Source of the DNA: Pholiota molesta
Taxonomy: Eukaryota > Basidiomycota > Agaricomycetes > Agaricales > Strophariaceae
Reading direction: 5' to 3'
NCBI GenBank assembly: GCA_014925825.1
Contig: JACGCK010000009.1
Coordinates: forward strand, 248,001 to 312,000
DNA length: 64,000 nucleotides
The number at the start of each line of letters is the position of its first letter. Position 1 is the first letter of the stretch. The notes beneath the pieces are model-generated. The model had not been told where the DNA came from. It made no database searches and worked only from the letters and a program-made list of their open reading frames with translations. Both the position numbers and the translations under genes were made by a program. Positions 45,813 to 56,878 of this stretch are shown piece by piece.

Positions 45813-46082
45813 CACACGGTACATCTCTGCCAAGTGCACCCAGGACATTCACCGCCACCTCCCATACAGATATTGCAGGGGTTGGCTCAGCTTCTCTTTC
45901 TTTACTATATAATATTGTGTACGGATATCTATGTTACTGAAAGTGATTATTATGACTAGAATACACTTATAAATGTTTAAACTGGGTAGATATAGTACCA
46001 GATGAGCTGTGCATGCCCAACTACTGGGTAGATGAGCCCCGACACAGGCGGCAGTGGCTTTGCGGCCGCGCAAGGGATTCAG

Positions 46083-47375
46083 ATCCAGTGGAATTACACT
46101 GGATTGGGTCGCGCGGGACTGAATATGCGGCCGCGCAAGGGATCCAGTGCAATTCTACTGGATGAACCCTGCGCGATGGATCCAGTGGAATTTCACTGGA
46201 TGGGCCCCGCGCGAGGGATCCAGTGGAATACCACTGGATGAGCCCCGTGCGAGGAATGCAGTGGTAATGTACTGGATGAGCACCCGCGAGGGGGTTCGGC
46301 CGCGCGCGAGGGATCCAGTGGAATACCACTGGATGGGTCCCCGTGCGGTACATCCCCTCGCACGCGGCACGAGCCCCAAGGGGCTCATCCAGTGGTATTC
46401 CACTGGATCCGTTGCGCGCGGTGCATCCAGTACGCGTGGCGCATCCAGTACGCGCGGCGCATCCAGTACGTGCGGCGCATCCAGTACGCGCGGCGCATCC
46501 AGTACGCGCGGCGCATCCAGTACGTGCGGCGCATCCAGTACGCGCGGCGCATCCAGTACGCGCGGCGCATCCAGTAGAATACCACTGGATCCCTCGTGCG
46601 GGGCTCATCCAGTGAAATTCCACTGGTTCTGTCGCGCGGGGCCCATCCAGTAGAATACCACTGGATCCCTCGCGCGGGGCTCATCCAGTGAAATTCCACT
46701 GGATCCATCGCGCATGTGTGAAGAATACCGAATACAGTGAAATCTCACCGGATGTGTGCCACATGAGCAATCCAGTGGATTTTCACTGGATTGGCGCCGC
46801 ACGAGCAATCTAGTGGATTCTCACTGAATTGGTGCCATACGAGCAATCCAGTGGAAATCCACCGGAACAATGCTGCACGCGCAATTCCAGTGAATATTCA
46901 CTGGAATTACACCCCGTATACCTAGGGCAATGCGGCGCATGCGCTCAGTGTAGCGTGTACGCGTGCGTGCAGCAATGCGGTACGCGTGCGTGCAGCAATG
47001 CGGTACGCGTGCTGGTGGGCGGTTATTTGCAGCGCGTGCGCTCGCATTGCATGTGAATTAAATGACTCACATAGCGCCGTGCAAGCAATCCAGTGGATAT
47101 GCACTGGAATGGCGCCGCGCGAGCGATCCAGTGAGTATCCACTGGATTGCTCACGCGGCACCGATCCAGTGAATTTGCACTGGATGTGTACAGAACACCA
47201 AATTCAGTGAAATTTCACCGGATGTGTGCCGCGCGGGCGATCCAGTGAATTTACACTGGATGTGCGCCACGCGAGCAATCCAGTGAATTTACACTGGATG
47301 TGCGCTGCACGAGCAATCCAGTGCATTTACACTGGATATGCGCGGGACACTGAATCCAGTGAAATAACACTGGAT
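46083..47375 (+). repeat. Left hairpin array of element E
   Basis: About two dozen copies of the near-palindrome ATCCAGTG-NNNNNN-CACTGGAT are spaced roughly 37-40 bp apart. They are separated by GC-rich spacers such as GCTCGCGCGGCGCAC. The first and last eight bases are conserved and mutually complementary while the central six vary (GAATTA, GAATAC, AATTTA), so selection or copying preserves the stem. Confidence 0.85.
46423..46566 (+). repeat. 18-bp tandem repeat, eight units
   Basis: GCATCCAGTACGYGYGGC is repeated eight times head to tail. It looks like a collapsed half-unit of the hairpin array: ATCCAGT plus spacer without the second half. Confidence 0.9.
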
Positions 47376-48582
47376 TTTCCGCCGGCGCTGTTATTTCCAC
47401 TCGGCATCAACATGATATCCCACCGCGGGATATTGCCCAAATAGGGTGCACCGCGCTCCCCGACTGATGCGCGCATGCGCATCGTCCTCCTGCCTGTTGG
47501 CACAGAGAATGGGCTCCAGCTCAGCCCAATTACCTTCGTTCCTTTCGCATTTTTGCACATAGATAGGCATATTATATAGGAGTATTAATGTATAGATATT
47601 TAACGAATACATATCAGGTTATCTATCAAAACAGGTGTTTCTTATGGCAGGGGAGGGGGAGCAGAGGAAGGTATTTGCCTTAAACACATGGGGACTCTTA
47701 TATAAAGGTACATATAGTATCTATGCTATTATAAGTGATAATCTACTGAGCTATAGCTTTCCAGGAATTAATAGAAGTGACCCACTAATATCCTGATACA
47801 TATACATAGCCATATATAGCATGTATAGGTTTATTTCTGTGGATATAACGATGTAGAAAAATACTATATAGCACCTACATTAATTTAACCGAGCAATACT
47901 AGTTTTTTTCTGCTTGAAAAAAGTCATGAGGAGGTGAAACATGCCAAGAATGTCTAAAATGCGTATTCAGCCTATAGAACTACCAATAAGTGCTCCACAA
48001 ATCTGTAACGCTAAGACGTGATAGCCCTAATAAATACCTACAAAACGAGCTACTTTAGAGGACGATCGAATGTGTTAGTGGAAACATAGAAGCTATTAAG
48101 TTGTGCGTTTGCGACCAGAGTTTGCGACCCATTTAGTATGCGACCGTGTGTGACCACAAAAAACGTAAAATGTCTGTAAATTTACAACTATATATTCTAA
48201 ATTCTGAAATTTCTGCGCTGGGTAGCTCTAATAGATATCTACAAAACTACCTTTATATAAGAGTCCCCATGTGTTTGAGGCAAATACCTTCCTCTGCTCC
48301 CCCTCCCCTGCCATAAGAAACACCTGTTTTGATAGATAACCTGATATGTATTCGTTAAATATCTATACATTAATACTCCTATATAATATGCCTATCTATG
48401 TGCAAAAATGCGAAAGGAACGAAGGTAATTGGGCTGAGCTGGAGCCCATTCTCTGTGCCAACAGGCAGGAGGACAGATGCGCATGCGCGCATCAGTCGGG
48501 GAGCGCGGTGCACCCTATTTGGGCAATATCCCGCGGTGGGATATCATGTTGATGCCGAGTGGAAATAACAGCGCCGGCGGAA

Positions 48583-49795
48583 AATCCAGTGTTATTTCAC
48601 TGGATTCAGTGTCCCGCGCATATCCAGTGTAAATGCACTGGATTGCTCGTGCAGCGCACATCCAGTGTAAATTCACTGGATTGCTCGCGCGGCGCACATC
48701 CAGTGTAAATTCACTGGATCGCCCGCGCGGCACACATCCGGTGAAATTTCACTGGATTGCTCGCGCGGCGCACATCCAGTGTAAATTCACTGGATTGCTC
48801 GCGCGGCGCACATCCAGTGTAAATTCACTGGATTGCCCGCGCCGCACACATCCAGTGAAATTTCACTGGATCGCTCACGCGGCGCCGTGCAAGTTATTTG
48901 ATAATTCACATGGCACATGAGCGCACACGCTGCATAGTCCCCGCCAGCGCACGCACTGCACTGTCACACGCGCGCGTACGCGCCATATTGCCCTACGTCC
49001 GTGTACACGCTGCAACCCAGCGGATATTCACTGCAATGGCACTCGCGCTGGCGTGGGACAATGCGGTGCGTGCCCTCGCGTGGGGTCGTGCAGCACGTAC
49101 GCGTGTGCGAGAATGCGGCGCGTGCGCTTGCGTGACATAGGAACCCAATAAGTGGAATGCAGGTGCGCAAGCGATCTAGTGGATATTCATTAGATCAGTG
49201 CCGCGCAAGCAATCCAGTGAATACTTACTGGAATGACTCAGCACAAGCGATCCAGTGGATATTCACTGGATCGGTGCCGCGTGAGCAATCCAGTGAATGT
49301 TCACTGGATTGGTGCTGCGCGAGCAATCCAGTGAATGTTCACCGGATCGACGCCGCGCAATCTAGCCTGTGGACATATATCTTCCTGGACCGCTCGCGCG
49401 GTACTATGCCAGTTATTTTATGCATATGTCATGCGAGCGGATGCGCCGTATTGTCGGACGCCAGCGCACACGCCGTGTTGCCCCACGCACGCGGGCGCCA
49501 TTCCAGTGGATATACACAGGATCGCTCGCACGGCACCGATCCAGTGAATATCCACTGGATCGCTCGCGCGGCACAGATCCAGTGAATATACACTGGATTG
49601 CTCACGGGGCACCATTCCAGTGAATTTCCACTGGATTCTTCGCGCCAGTGCATGCCACTGCACGCGCCGCATTGTCTCACGCACGCGGGCGTCATTCCAG
49701 TGGACATTCACTGGATCACTCTCGCGGCATAGATCCAGTGGCATTGCTCGCGCGGCACCATTACAGTGGATTTCCACTGGATTCTTCACGCGGCT
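48583..49795 (-). repeat. Right hairpin array of element E
   Basis: About twenty copies of the same 22-bp ATCCAGTG..CACTGGAT palindrome mirror the left array. They are broken at 48890-49170 by a segment resembling 46930-47080 of the left arm (CGCGTGCG and GCAATGCGG motifs). Copies at 48583-48870 are the most regular. Confidence 0.85.
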
Positions 49796-50196
49796 GTGTT
49801 TCAGTGGATTTTGCATAGATAGCATCTGAATCGGATAGCATGGGCTCCGGAAGCTCGCCATATGGGAGAATAACTGACTGTAACATAATTTACTAATATA
49901 CTTGACATATAGTATGTACCTAGACTGTATATTCAATTGGAAGCCGGCGCCGCTCAGAATGTCCCTATGTGATGTCTAATAACTCCTTATCAACCTAACC
50001 TTGGACTGGATTATCGCAGGCGCGGTGAGCTTCACGTGACTATGTTCCTGGCGCTGTTGTGTGAGATGTACCGGGCGAGTCTTGGGGAAATGTACAGGGT
50101 GAGCTTGGGTGGTATGTCCCGTGCGTTATAACGTTATTTATGTTGCACTATACCCCGGCATAAGCGCACCGGCAATAAAACGTTGTCCAACACAAC

Positions 50197-52115
50197 ATGC
50201 TTTCAACCACTACAACAGGCGACTTTGTCGCCATACCACCAGAGCTGCAGATTCGGATCCTTCAGAACCTCGATGCGGTATCTCTCGCCCGCTGTGCGAT
50301 GGTAATGCCCTTCAAAAAGTAAACAATCCACAACCAAAGCACTGAATGGACGAACACACAGACCTGCGTATATCTGAACGATCTAGTGAGGAACGCGTCC
50401 CAGCTAATTTATATTCTCCACTTGTACTGGGACGGCCTCAAATCCTGTGGAACGGCCCTCCCTACCGCCGACGCCGTCGCGCGACTTCTGCAACGCCGGC
50501 ACGCGTGGCTGTCGCTCGCATGGACGGAGCGCGTCACTGCCACCATACCCTTTAGCACTTGTTCGGAAGCCTGGGACGTTGTCGGCGGAGCAGTGGCTTC
50601 CGTGGACGACGGCATGCTTGAAATCATACAGTTGCCTACCGCGGGGAACGACAAGGGGCGTACGATTCGGCGCGCTTTCGGGAGTACTCCGTGCCTTACG
50701 ATGGACCCGTCGCAGGATCTCCTGCTGTTTGTAGAAAATGTCCCCAAGTGAGTGGCAGCATTCTTCGTGGCCCGGTCCCACACCAACATTCAACCGACTT
50801 CACAGCGCACCAGGTTCAATGTTAAATGTCCCAGTTTTTGTCGCTCGAATTCACGTTCGCACCATATGTAGCGGTGCACCGCATCCGTTGGCATTGCAGG
50901 GCTCATTGGAATTCAAAGGCGAGAGCTTCTTTGGATATCTTCTTGACGATAGTATGGATCCCGTTCTGCAAATTTCACATAACCTTGTAGCGCTTTCTTT
51001 TGCGCCGAGTCACACGCGAATATTGATATGGGATTGGACCACGGCAGAACTCTTGCTGGTGCGCAATATTTCTCCCCAATTACAACCCACTTAATTATTG
51101 AAGAACGATGTAGGATTCTTTGATGTCTTTCGATCGTTCATTTTCATCATACATGAACGGGTGCGCATTGAATTTCCTAGATTCCGACCACTTTCTCTTC
51201 GCTTGCGCAGACGGCTCGGGCTCGCTTCGGCTGTACAAGCTCGACCGCACCGTCTCTATCGATAACGGCCCTGCCATCCACCTTGCTACGCTTCACCTCC
51301 CAACACTGCGCGCTGAGGCCTATATTCGCCAGATATCCGTCCTCACTCCCGCTATGCAAGCGCATCCGCGCCCACACCCAACTTTGGCTACCACCGACGA
51401 CCCGGAGGCGCGTTTGCACCTCCTCCAGATCATGTATTTCTGCGGCGACGAGGGCCCGTCGGATGAGGGCCAGAGCGGGCTCCTGTTCTTGCATCAGCGT
51501 GTGCTCACAAAATACATTGCGCAGCACGCCCGCCTCGGCGGTCCTGCCCTCAACATCCCCTGGGAGGAGTGGGGCCCACGCAATACGCGGTTGATCTCTC
51601 CTGGGGAAGGGCTCGCCAATACCTATGATAAAAGGTAATTCTATGCACGGCTAAGTGATCTGGGGCACTGCTTGACCTTGCACACTGCTACGCAGATACA
51701 TCCACGGCCAGCGTGCAGCGTTTACTTGTAGCGGGGTGCCATCGGCGGATATCGCCGTGTTCGATTTCTCTCTTGCCGCCGTGCTTTCTGCGAAGGGCTG
51801 TATACCGGCGCCAATCCCGTCGGGCACAATTTGGGAGCTCTCGTTGTCGACGCGGGTTGGCCCTTTGCACGACTGCCCTTTTTTCGCGGACAATTTCAGC
51901 ACGTATCTTCCGTATGTGCACATCATGCGAGGTTTGGCGCTGGACTATACGGGCGTCATCATGTACGCCGACGGCCTCGTCTGTACGAATGGATTATCGG
52001 TGCGCTTATAGCCTCCTTTGTATTCGACGTCTGTCGCAGTTCTCAGCGTTACTGATGTTACCGTTTACAGAATAGCGATGGCAGCAGCCCTCTCACAGAT
52101 GTGTACGCTATCTAA
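50197..52115 (+). CDS. F-box protein with WD40-like region (copy F5)
   Basis: The exons are 50197-50301, 50362-50747, 50806-51058, 51114-51634, 51696-51999 and 52071-52115 (537 residues). The F-box is IPPELQIRILQNLDAVSLAR. Exon 3 uses the ancestral acceptor TTCACAG and therefore has a longer start (APGSMLNVPVFVARIHV) than F1 and F2. Blades RILIWDWTTAELLL and SGSLRLYKLDRTVSI are present, and the C-terminus is SSPLTDVYAI. The frame is intact, but foldback element E lies 40 bp before the ATG, so expression is likely altered. It is about 75-80% similar to F1/F2. Confidence 0.87.
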
Positions 52116-52789
52116 CCGGATGAAATCGAATCGATGGATTTGTTTTCGATCTAGAATAGTCTAATACTTGAGTACTTGTGCAGATTGTGAGAATGATATA
52201 ATATTTTCTTGCTTCCGTTGTTGCCACTGAGTTAGGTAGAGGTACCCGAGCGCCGGTGGGAGTTGGCGAGAGGGTTGAGTTGTTACGGAATTGTTGTTGT
52301 TATCTTTAATGGATAGCAGGATGCTATCTTGAATGGATGGACAAATGGTTACGGGTCTCACGTATGTACACACTACCGAGTCAAATGAATTGACAATAGC
52401 CCAACTTCGAGTCTGTCCCAATGACATCCCAGTAGAAGATTGCAAAATTCGATAACTTGCGGCAACATATACATAATGGGAGGTGCAATGTGATGGAAAG
52501 AGCGAAAGAATGGCGTTGAAATTCCGGGGAGACGAGGATGCATTAAAATCGACGGTAACGAGTGTGATATGGTCGGGTGTGGAATCCGTGGTACGTATAA
52601 GTACAAGTGTGGTACAAATCTAATGATGATCCAATACAAAATGTCCAATAAAGATATTATGCTTGAGTATGAGGAGGGGTGGACTTTGTTGCTCCAACAA
52701 GTCGAAGTTGCTACTCGTGCTACTCGAACGAATCGAGGCAATCAGGGACAAGGTGTCATCGTCGACATATGTATGAGCCCACGGAGAAC
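52116..52789. other. Intergenic between convergent genes, cluster-repeated
   Basis: No gene is seen. Segments recur elsewhere in the cluster: AATAGCCCAACTTCGAGTCTGT (52397) and AAGTACAAGTGTGGTACAAATC.. have relatives at 41925, 42160, 27240 and 38520. The ancestral duplicated unit thus included this spacer. Confidence 0.5.
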
Positions 52790-53567
52790 TCAGACGAGGC
52801 GCGGTGGGTCCTCGGCCTCCCGGCGCTGCGCTGCCACCTGCTCCTCGAGGAGCTTTTGCTGCTTCTCGCGCTCCACGCGGTGTTCGGCGAGTTTCTGTGC
52901 GGTAGGATGAGTGGTGGGAAGAATGGGTATGGGGAAAGCAGGACGTACAGCTTTGAGGGCTTCGGCGGTGGTGAGCACAGACTCGAGGGTGGCTTCCGTC
53001 AGTTCAACCATCTATCATCCACACAGGACGAAGAAGAGCGCTCATGTTTAATCGAAAACATCAGACAAACGAAGATGGAGGCAGACGTACGGTATCCACA
53101 GCCTGGCGCGACACCTTCGCCATGTGCGCCTTCTCCGCCGCGATCCGCTCGTCCTGCTGCTTCTCCCAGCCCTCGTACGCCTTGAGCGGGCTGAACGGCG
53201 GCGGCGGCGGCGTGATCCCCTCGGTTCCATCAGCGGGTGGCGGCGCACTGCCCATGGAATACGGGTGCGGGAGCGGGTACCACGGCCCCCGCCCAGCGGA
53301 GGCCGTGGGTGCACTGGCGCTGGCGGGGGGCGCACTGGCACTGGCGGCGTTCGCGCCCATGCCCTCGACGCCCACGCGCCGGCACGAGCCCCACCCGTGG
53401 CGCCCGTGGCCGTGGTACTGCGCCATCGCCTGCGACTTCATGGCGACGGCGGTGGTGCCCGCGCCGAGGAGGAACCACAGCAGGCGGCTGGGCCGGCGCC
53501 CGTAGACCCAGTGGGGGTGGGGGCCGTGGGGGCCGGGGTGGTAGAGGCGCGACGCGAAGCGGAACAT
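52790..53567 (-). CDS. Small Pro/Ala-rich membrane protein, unrecognised (H-b)
   Basis: Three exons (53567-53091, 53011-52949, 52894-52790) give 214 residues with GTACGT donors and phase-0 junctions. Residues 1-27 are His/Pro/Arg-rich. Residues 28-42 (LLWFLLGAGTTAVAM) form a short membrane segment followed by KSQAMAQYHGHGRHGWGSCR. A Pro/Ala linker leads to PPPPPFSPLKAYEGWEKQQD and a charged C-terminal coiled coil (KLAEHRVEREKQQKLLEEQV). Small single-pass proteins with His-rich tails of this kind occur in agaricomycetes, but I cannot assign a function. It is convergent with F5 and has a decayed copy (42300-43001) in the same arrangement. Confidence 0.72.
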
Positions 53568-54099
53568 GGTGCGCGGGCGTCAGGAGCGGAGGCGGCTGCT
53601 GCTGCTGGCGGGGGTGGGCAGGAGGCGATGGGCGCGGATGTGGTTAGATGACGGTGTACGATGTCGATGGGAATACAGGGTTTTGATTCGAGGAGGGTAT
53701 TTATGGCAGCGTCGGGGAGGGTTGCGTCCACTGCTCGGCATTCATATTCAAGCTGTTATGGCGCGAGTGCTGCTACGTGAGCGGTCGGCCGTCATGGCCC
53801 CGGGCAAACCTGGGTAAGCACATACGATACTTGTGTCACAATGTGTGTACGAAAGGAATGGAATCAGCAGGAATCAGTCAGAGGCGCGTGCATTTATTGC
53901 CGGTACACTGTGCCGTACGGACTCGTATCCGGCCTAGTCTGGCCGCGTTCCTGTGGCAGTGCGGCAATCCGCGATCGCACCAATCGCACCAAGTCTTGCG
54001 TATAAATCTGTTTTGAAAAAAGCCGTTATAAAGAATAGAATTAATAGAACCCCACAGTTAACAAAGTTATACATGTTACCATCTGACGAGTCACTTTTA
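53568..54099. other. Upstream region of H-b and F-box promoter-like relic
   Basis: 53570-53780 matches 59900-60150, the 5' flank of the lost H copy. 53890-54000 (TTGCCGGTACACTGTGCCGTACG..GCGGCAATCCGCGATCGC) resembles the region just upstream of the F-box start codons and 60260-60370. No gene is called. Confidence 0.5.
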
Positions 54100-54372
54100 C
54101 AGCTACTTATTGTCAAAATGCTAGGCCACCTCGAACTTCTCGTTCAAGTGGCGTTGTCCACTGTTCTGACGTCAAGTGGCACGGCGAAGTCACTGGGCCA
54201 GAGCAGATTCACCCCGCAAATAGGGTGATAATGAAGCAAAAATTCTGCTTGAAATCTGCAGCCTCGTGCACGGCCACTGTCGAACGAGAAGGCGGACTGC
54301 GTCATGCCGCCGAACTGTATCCAAATGACATTGCTTGCGACCCCACACCGCCACTTGAGCGAAAAGCTCTAG
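54100..54372. mobile_element. MITE family M, older copy
   Basis: CAGCTACTTATTGTCAAAAT..GGCCACCTCGAACTTCTCGTTCAAGTGG is about 85% similar to 61900-62211 over its length (GTGGCGTTGTCCACTGTTCTGACGTCAAG; GCGTCATGCCGCCGAACT..TCCAAATG). The right terminal repeat (CCGCCACTTGAGCGAAAAGCTC) is eroded and no target duplication is visible. Confidence 0.75.
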
Positions 54373-54477
54373 AGACACAAACGGCATAGAGCGGTGCAAG
54401 AGCGGTCGCTTTGATCCTTTACAGTTGCACTATGCTAGATTGAAAATAAGTCCATTTACATATCTAAGCATATCTAG

Positions 54478-56498
54478 TTAGATAGCGTATACATCTGTGC
54501 GGGTGCTACTGCCATTGTCATTCTGTAAAAAATAATCTCAGTAATGCTGTGACGGATTAGTGTAACTTCTTCGAAGGGGCAGAAAATGTGCGCCGTGAAA
54601 ATTGAAATATATCGATTTTGGGAGGCCAGCCTCTGCCACCCCGGACAGAGTTCGAGTAGTACTCGGGAAGCTACGAACGCACCTGCACAACCGTCATACA
54701 GACAAGGCCGTCTGCATAGATTACGACGTCTAAATAATGCAGCTTGACGTCGCGCGTGATGCGCACATATGGAAGATACGTGCTGAAATCGGCCGCGAAA
54801 AAGGGGCATTCGTGAGAGGGCCCAACCCGAGTCGACGACGAGAGCTCCCAAGAAAAAGCCGACGGCGCCGGGATGTAGCCCTTGGCAGAGAGCACGGCGG
54901 CAAGGGAGAAGTCAAAGATTTCGACATCCGTCGATGACCGCCCGCGGCCAGGAAACGCCGCCCGCTGGCCGTAAACATATCTGCGCAAAGGTGTGCAAGA
55001 TTAAGCAGTGCCACTAATCACGTAGACGAGGCCTGCAGAATTACCGTTTATCATACATGCCGACCAGCCCTTCCGCAGGGGGAATCAACCGTGTATTACG
55101 CGGTCCCCACTCTGCCCAGGGGATGTTGAGAGCTGGTCCGCCGAGGCGCGCGTGCTGCGCGATGTACTTTGTGAACACACGCTGATGCGTGAACAGGAGG
55201 CCGATCTGGCCGTCATCCGACGGGCCCTCGTCGCCGCAGAAATACATGAGCCGAAGGACGTGCAAACGATCCTCGTCGTTTGCGACCAACGGCGTGTGTG
55301 GGGGCGGATGCGCCTGGATAGGGCCAGTGAGGATGGCTATATTACGGATATCGCTCCCAGCGCGCAGCGGCGGGAGGTGAAGTGTAGCAAGGTGGATGGC
55401 AGGGCCTTTATCAACAGGTACAGATCGGTCAAGCTTGTACAGCCGAATCGATCCCGAGTCGTCTCCCGAGTCGTCTGCATAGGCAAATACAAAGTAAATG
55501 GAATCTAGCAAATTTATTGCAGATCGTCCCATGTATGATGGAAATGAATGATCGAAAGATCTCGCCGAGTCCTATACCTTCGTCAATCATTTAATGGATT
55601 GTAATTGGCGGAAAACTATCACGCACCAGCAAGAGTTCTGATGTAGTCCAATCCCATATCAATATTCGTGTTTCGTTCGCCCCAAAAGAAAGCGCCAATA
55701 GGTTATGTGCAATTTGTAGAACGGGATCCATACTATGCTCAATAAGATGCCCAAAGAAGTTCTCGCCATTGAATTCCAATGAGCTCTGCGATGCCAACGG
55801 ATGGGGTGCGCCGCTAGATATGGCACAAATGCGAATTCCAGCGACAGCAACAGTGCTATTTGATGTTAAGGGTGGGCTGTAAAGCCAGTTCAATGTTGGT
55901 ATGGAACCGAGACGAAGCTGCCACTCACCTTGGAGCATTCTCTAGAAACACCATGAGATCCTGCGTCGGGTCCATCGTCACGCAGAGAGGCGTTAAACCA
56001 CCCAAAGTTCGGCGAACCGTACGCCCCTTGTCGCCCTTCGAGGTAGGCAACTGTATGATTTCGAGCTTGCCCTCGTCCACGTGAGCTACTGCTCCGCCGA
56101 CAAGGTCCCAAACATCTGCCCAACAGCTAAAAGGTATCTCACCAGCGATGCGCCCCGTCCATTCGAGCGACAGCCACGCGCGACGACGCTCCAGGAGGCG
56201 CGCGAGAGAGTCGGCGTTGGGGAGGGCCGTTCCACAGTCTTTGAGGCCGTCCCAGTGCAACTGGATGATATACATGAGCTGGGACGAGTTCTTGACTATA
56301 TCGTTCAGATATACGCAAGTCTGTTTGTCCGTCCATTCAGCCTCTTGGTTAGTTTGTTTACGTGTAACAGAGCATTACCATCGCACAGCGAATGAGAGAT
56401 ACTGCATCGAGGTTTCGAAGGATCTGAATCTGCAGCTCTGGTGGTATGGCGCCAAAGTCGCTCGCCGTCGTGGTGGTCGAAAGCAAGCTGGATGACAT
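54478..56498 (-). CDS. F-box protein with WD40-like region (copy F6)
   Basis: The exons are 56498-56379, 56320-55929, 55876-55627, 55571-55045, 54980-54683 and 54522-54478 (543 residues from MSSSLLSTTTTASDF). An ATG 24 codons upstream (56570) is in frame, but the shorter start matches the other copies. The F-box is IPPELQIQILRNLDAVSLIR and the WD-like motif RILIWDWTTSELLL. Exon 4 contains a duplicated DDSG (SGDDSGSIRLYKLDR) not seen elsewhere. The C-terminus is STRTDVYAI. All splice phases hold. Confidence 0.87.
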
Positions 56499-56878
56499 TC
56501 GAATAGGTGTTGATGTTGATATGGACGTTGAATGTGAAAACGTTGTGGAAGCATGGAAAACGTTGACCATTGAAATATGTAATGTGACAGCAACATGTTC
56601 GTGGAATCGTGCGTTTACGTCCGAGTCCGACCTCGTGGCATACCGTACTTCAATAATGTCTGAAAATCCCTGATACAGTCAGCGTGTTGGAATGGTGTCA
56701 ACGGAATTGGATGCCATTACCTTGGTTCTTTGATTGGTTCAATTCTAATCTGTGAGGTTGTGCACCTCCCACTCTATATCTGTATATGTTACCACAAATC
56801 TACATTCCACCGAGATTTCATGGGGACACAGACCCGAAGTTAGGCTATTTTAAATTGGAATCAAGTCCATTTATCTAG

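Larger units (their letters stand above)
45711..50156. mobile_element. Foldback element E, 4.4 kb, with 9-bp target duplication and hairpin arrays
   Basis: GGCATAAGC flanks both sides (45702-45710, 50157-50165). The ends are loosely inverted: GGATATCATTCATATGTAAA against GGGGTATAGTGCAACATAAA. The symmetry axis is near 47979: 47391-47650 is the near-perfect mirror of 48300-48560. Outer to inner, each half has subterminal CACCCTGTACATTC repeats, an array of 22-bp palindromes, a unique inner arm, and a shared AT-rich centre (47600-48340). A 9-bp duplication and long inverted repeats fit Mutator-like elements; that assignment is inference, since no transposase is encoded. Short frames in the arrays are translations of repeats. 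Confidence 0.85.

Noticed and set aside
46147..46708. Repetitive frames of 168-200 aa rich in TGCAAR, STRGAS or AHPVRA
   Set aside because: They are translations of the 18-bp tandem repeat and hairpin array in every frame, so they are not evidence of a protein.
46083..49795. CRISPR-like array
   Set aside because: The regular spacing is superficial. Spacers are similar to each other and GC-rich, repeats are palindromic on both arms, and the DNA is eukaryotic.
53230..53731. Additional long frames on both strands around 53124-53731
   Set aside because: They are GC-rich shadows of the H-b first exon. Only the 53567-53091 frame has matching exons and a second genomic copy.
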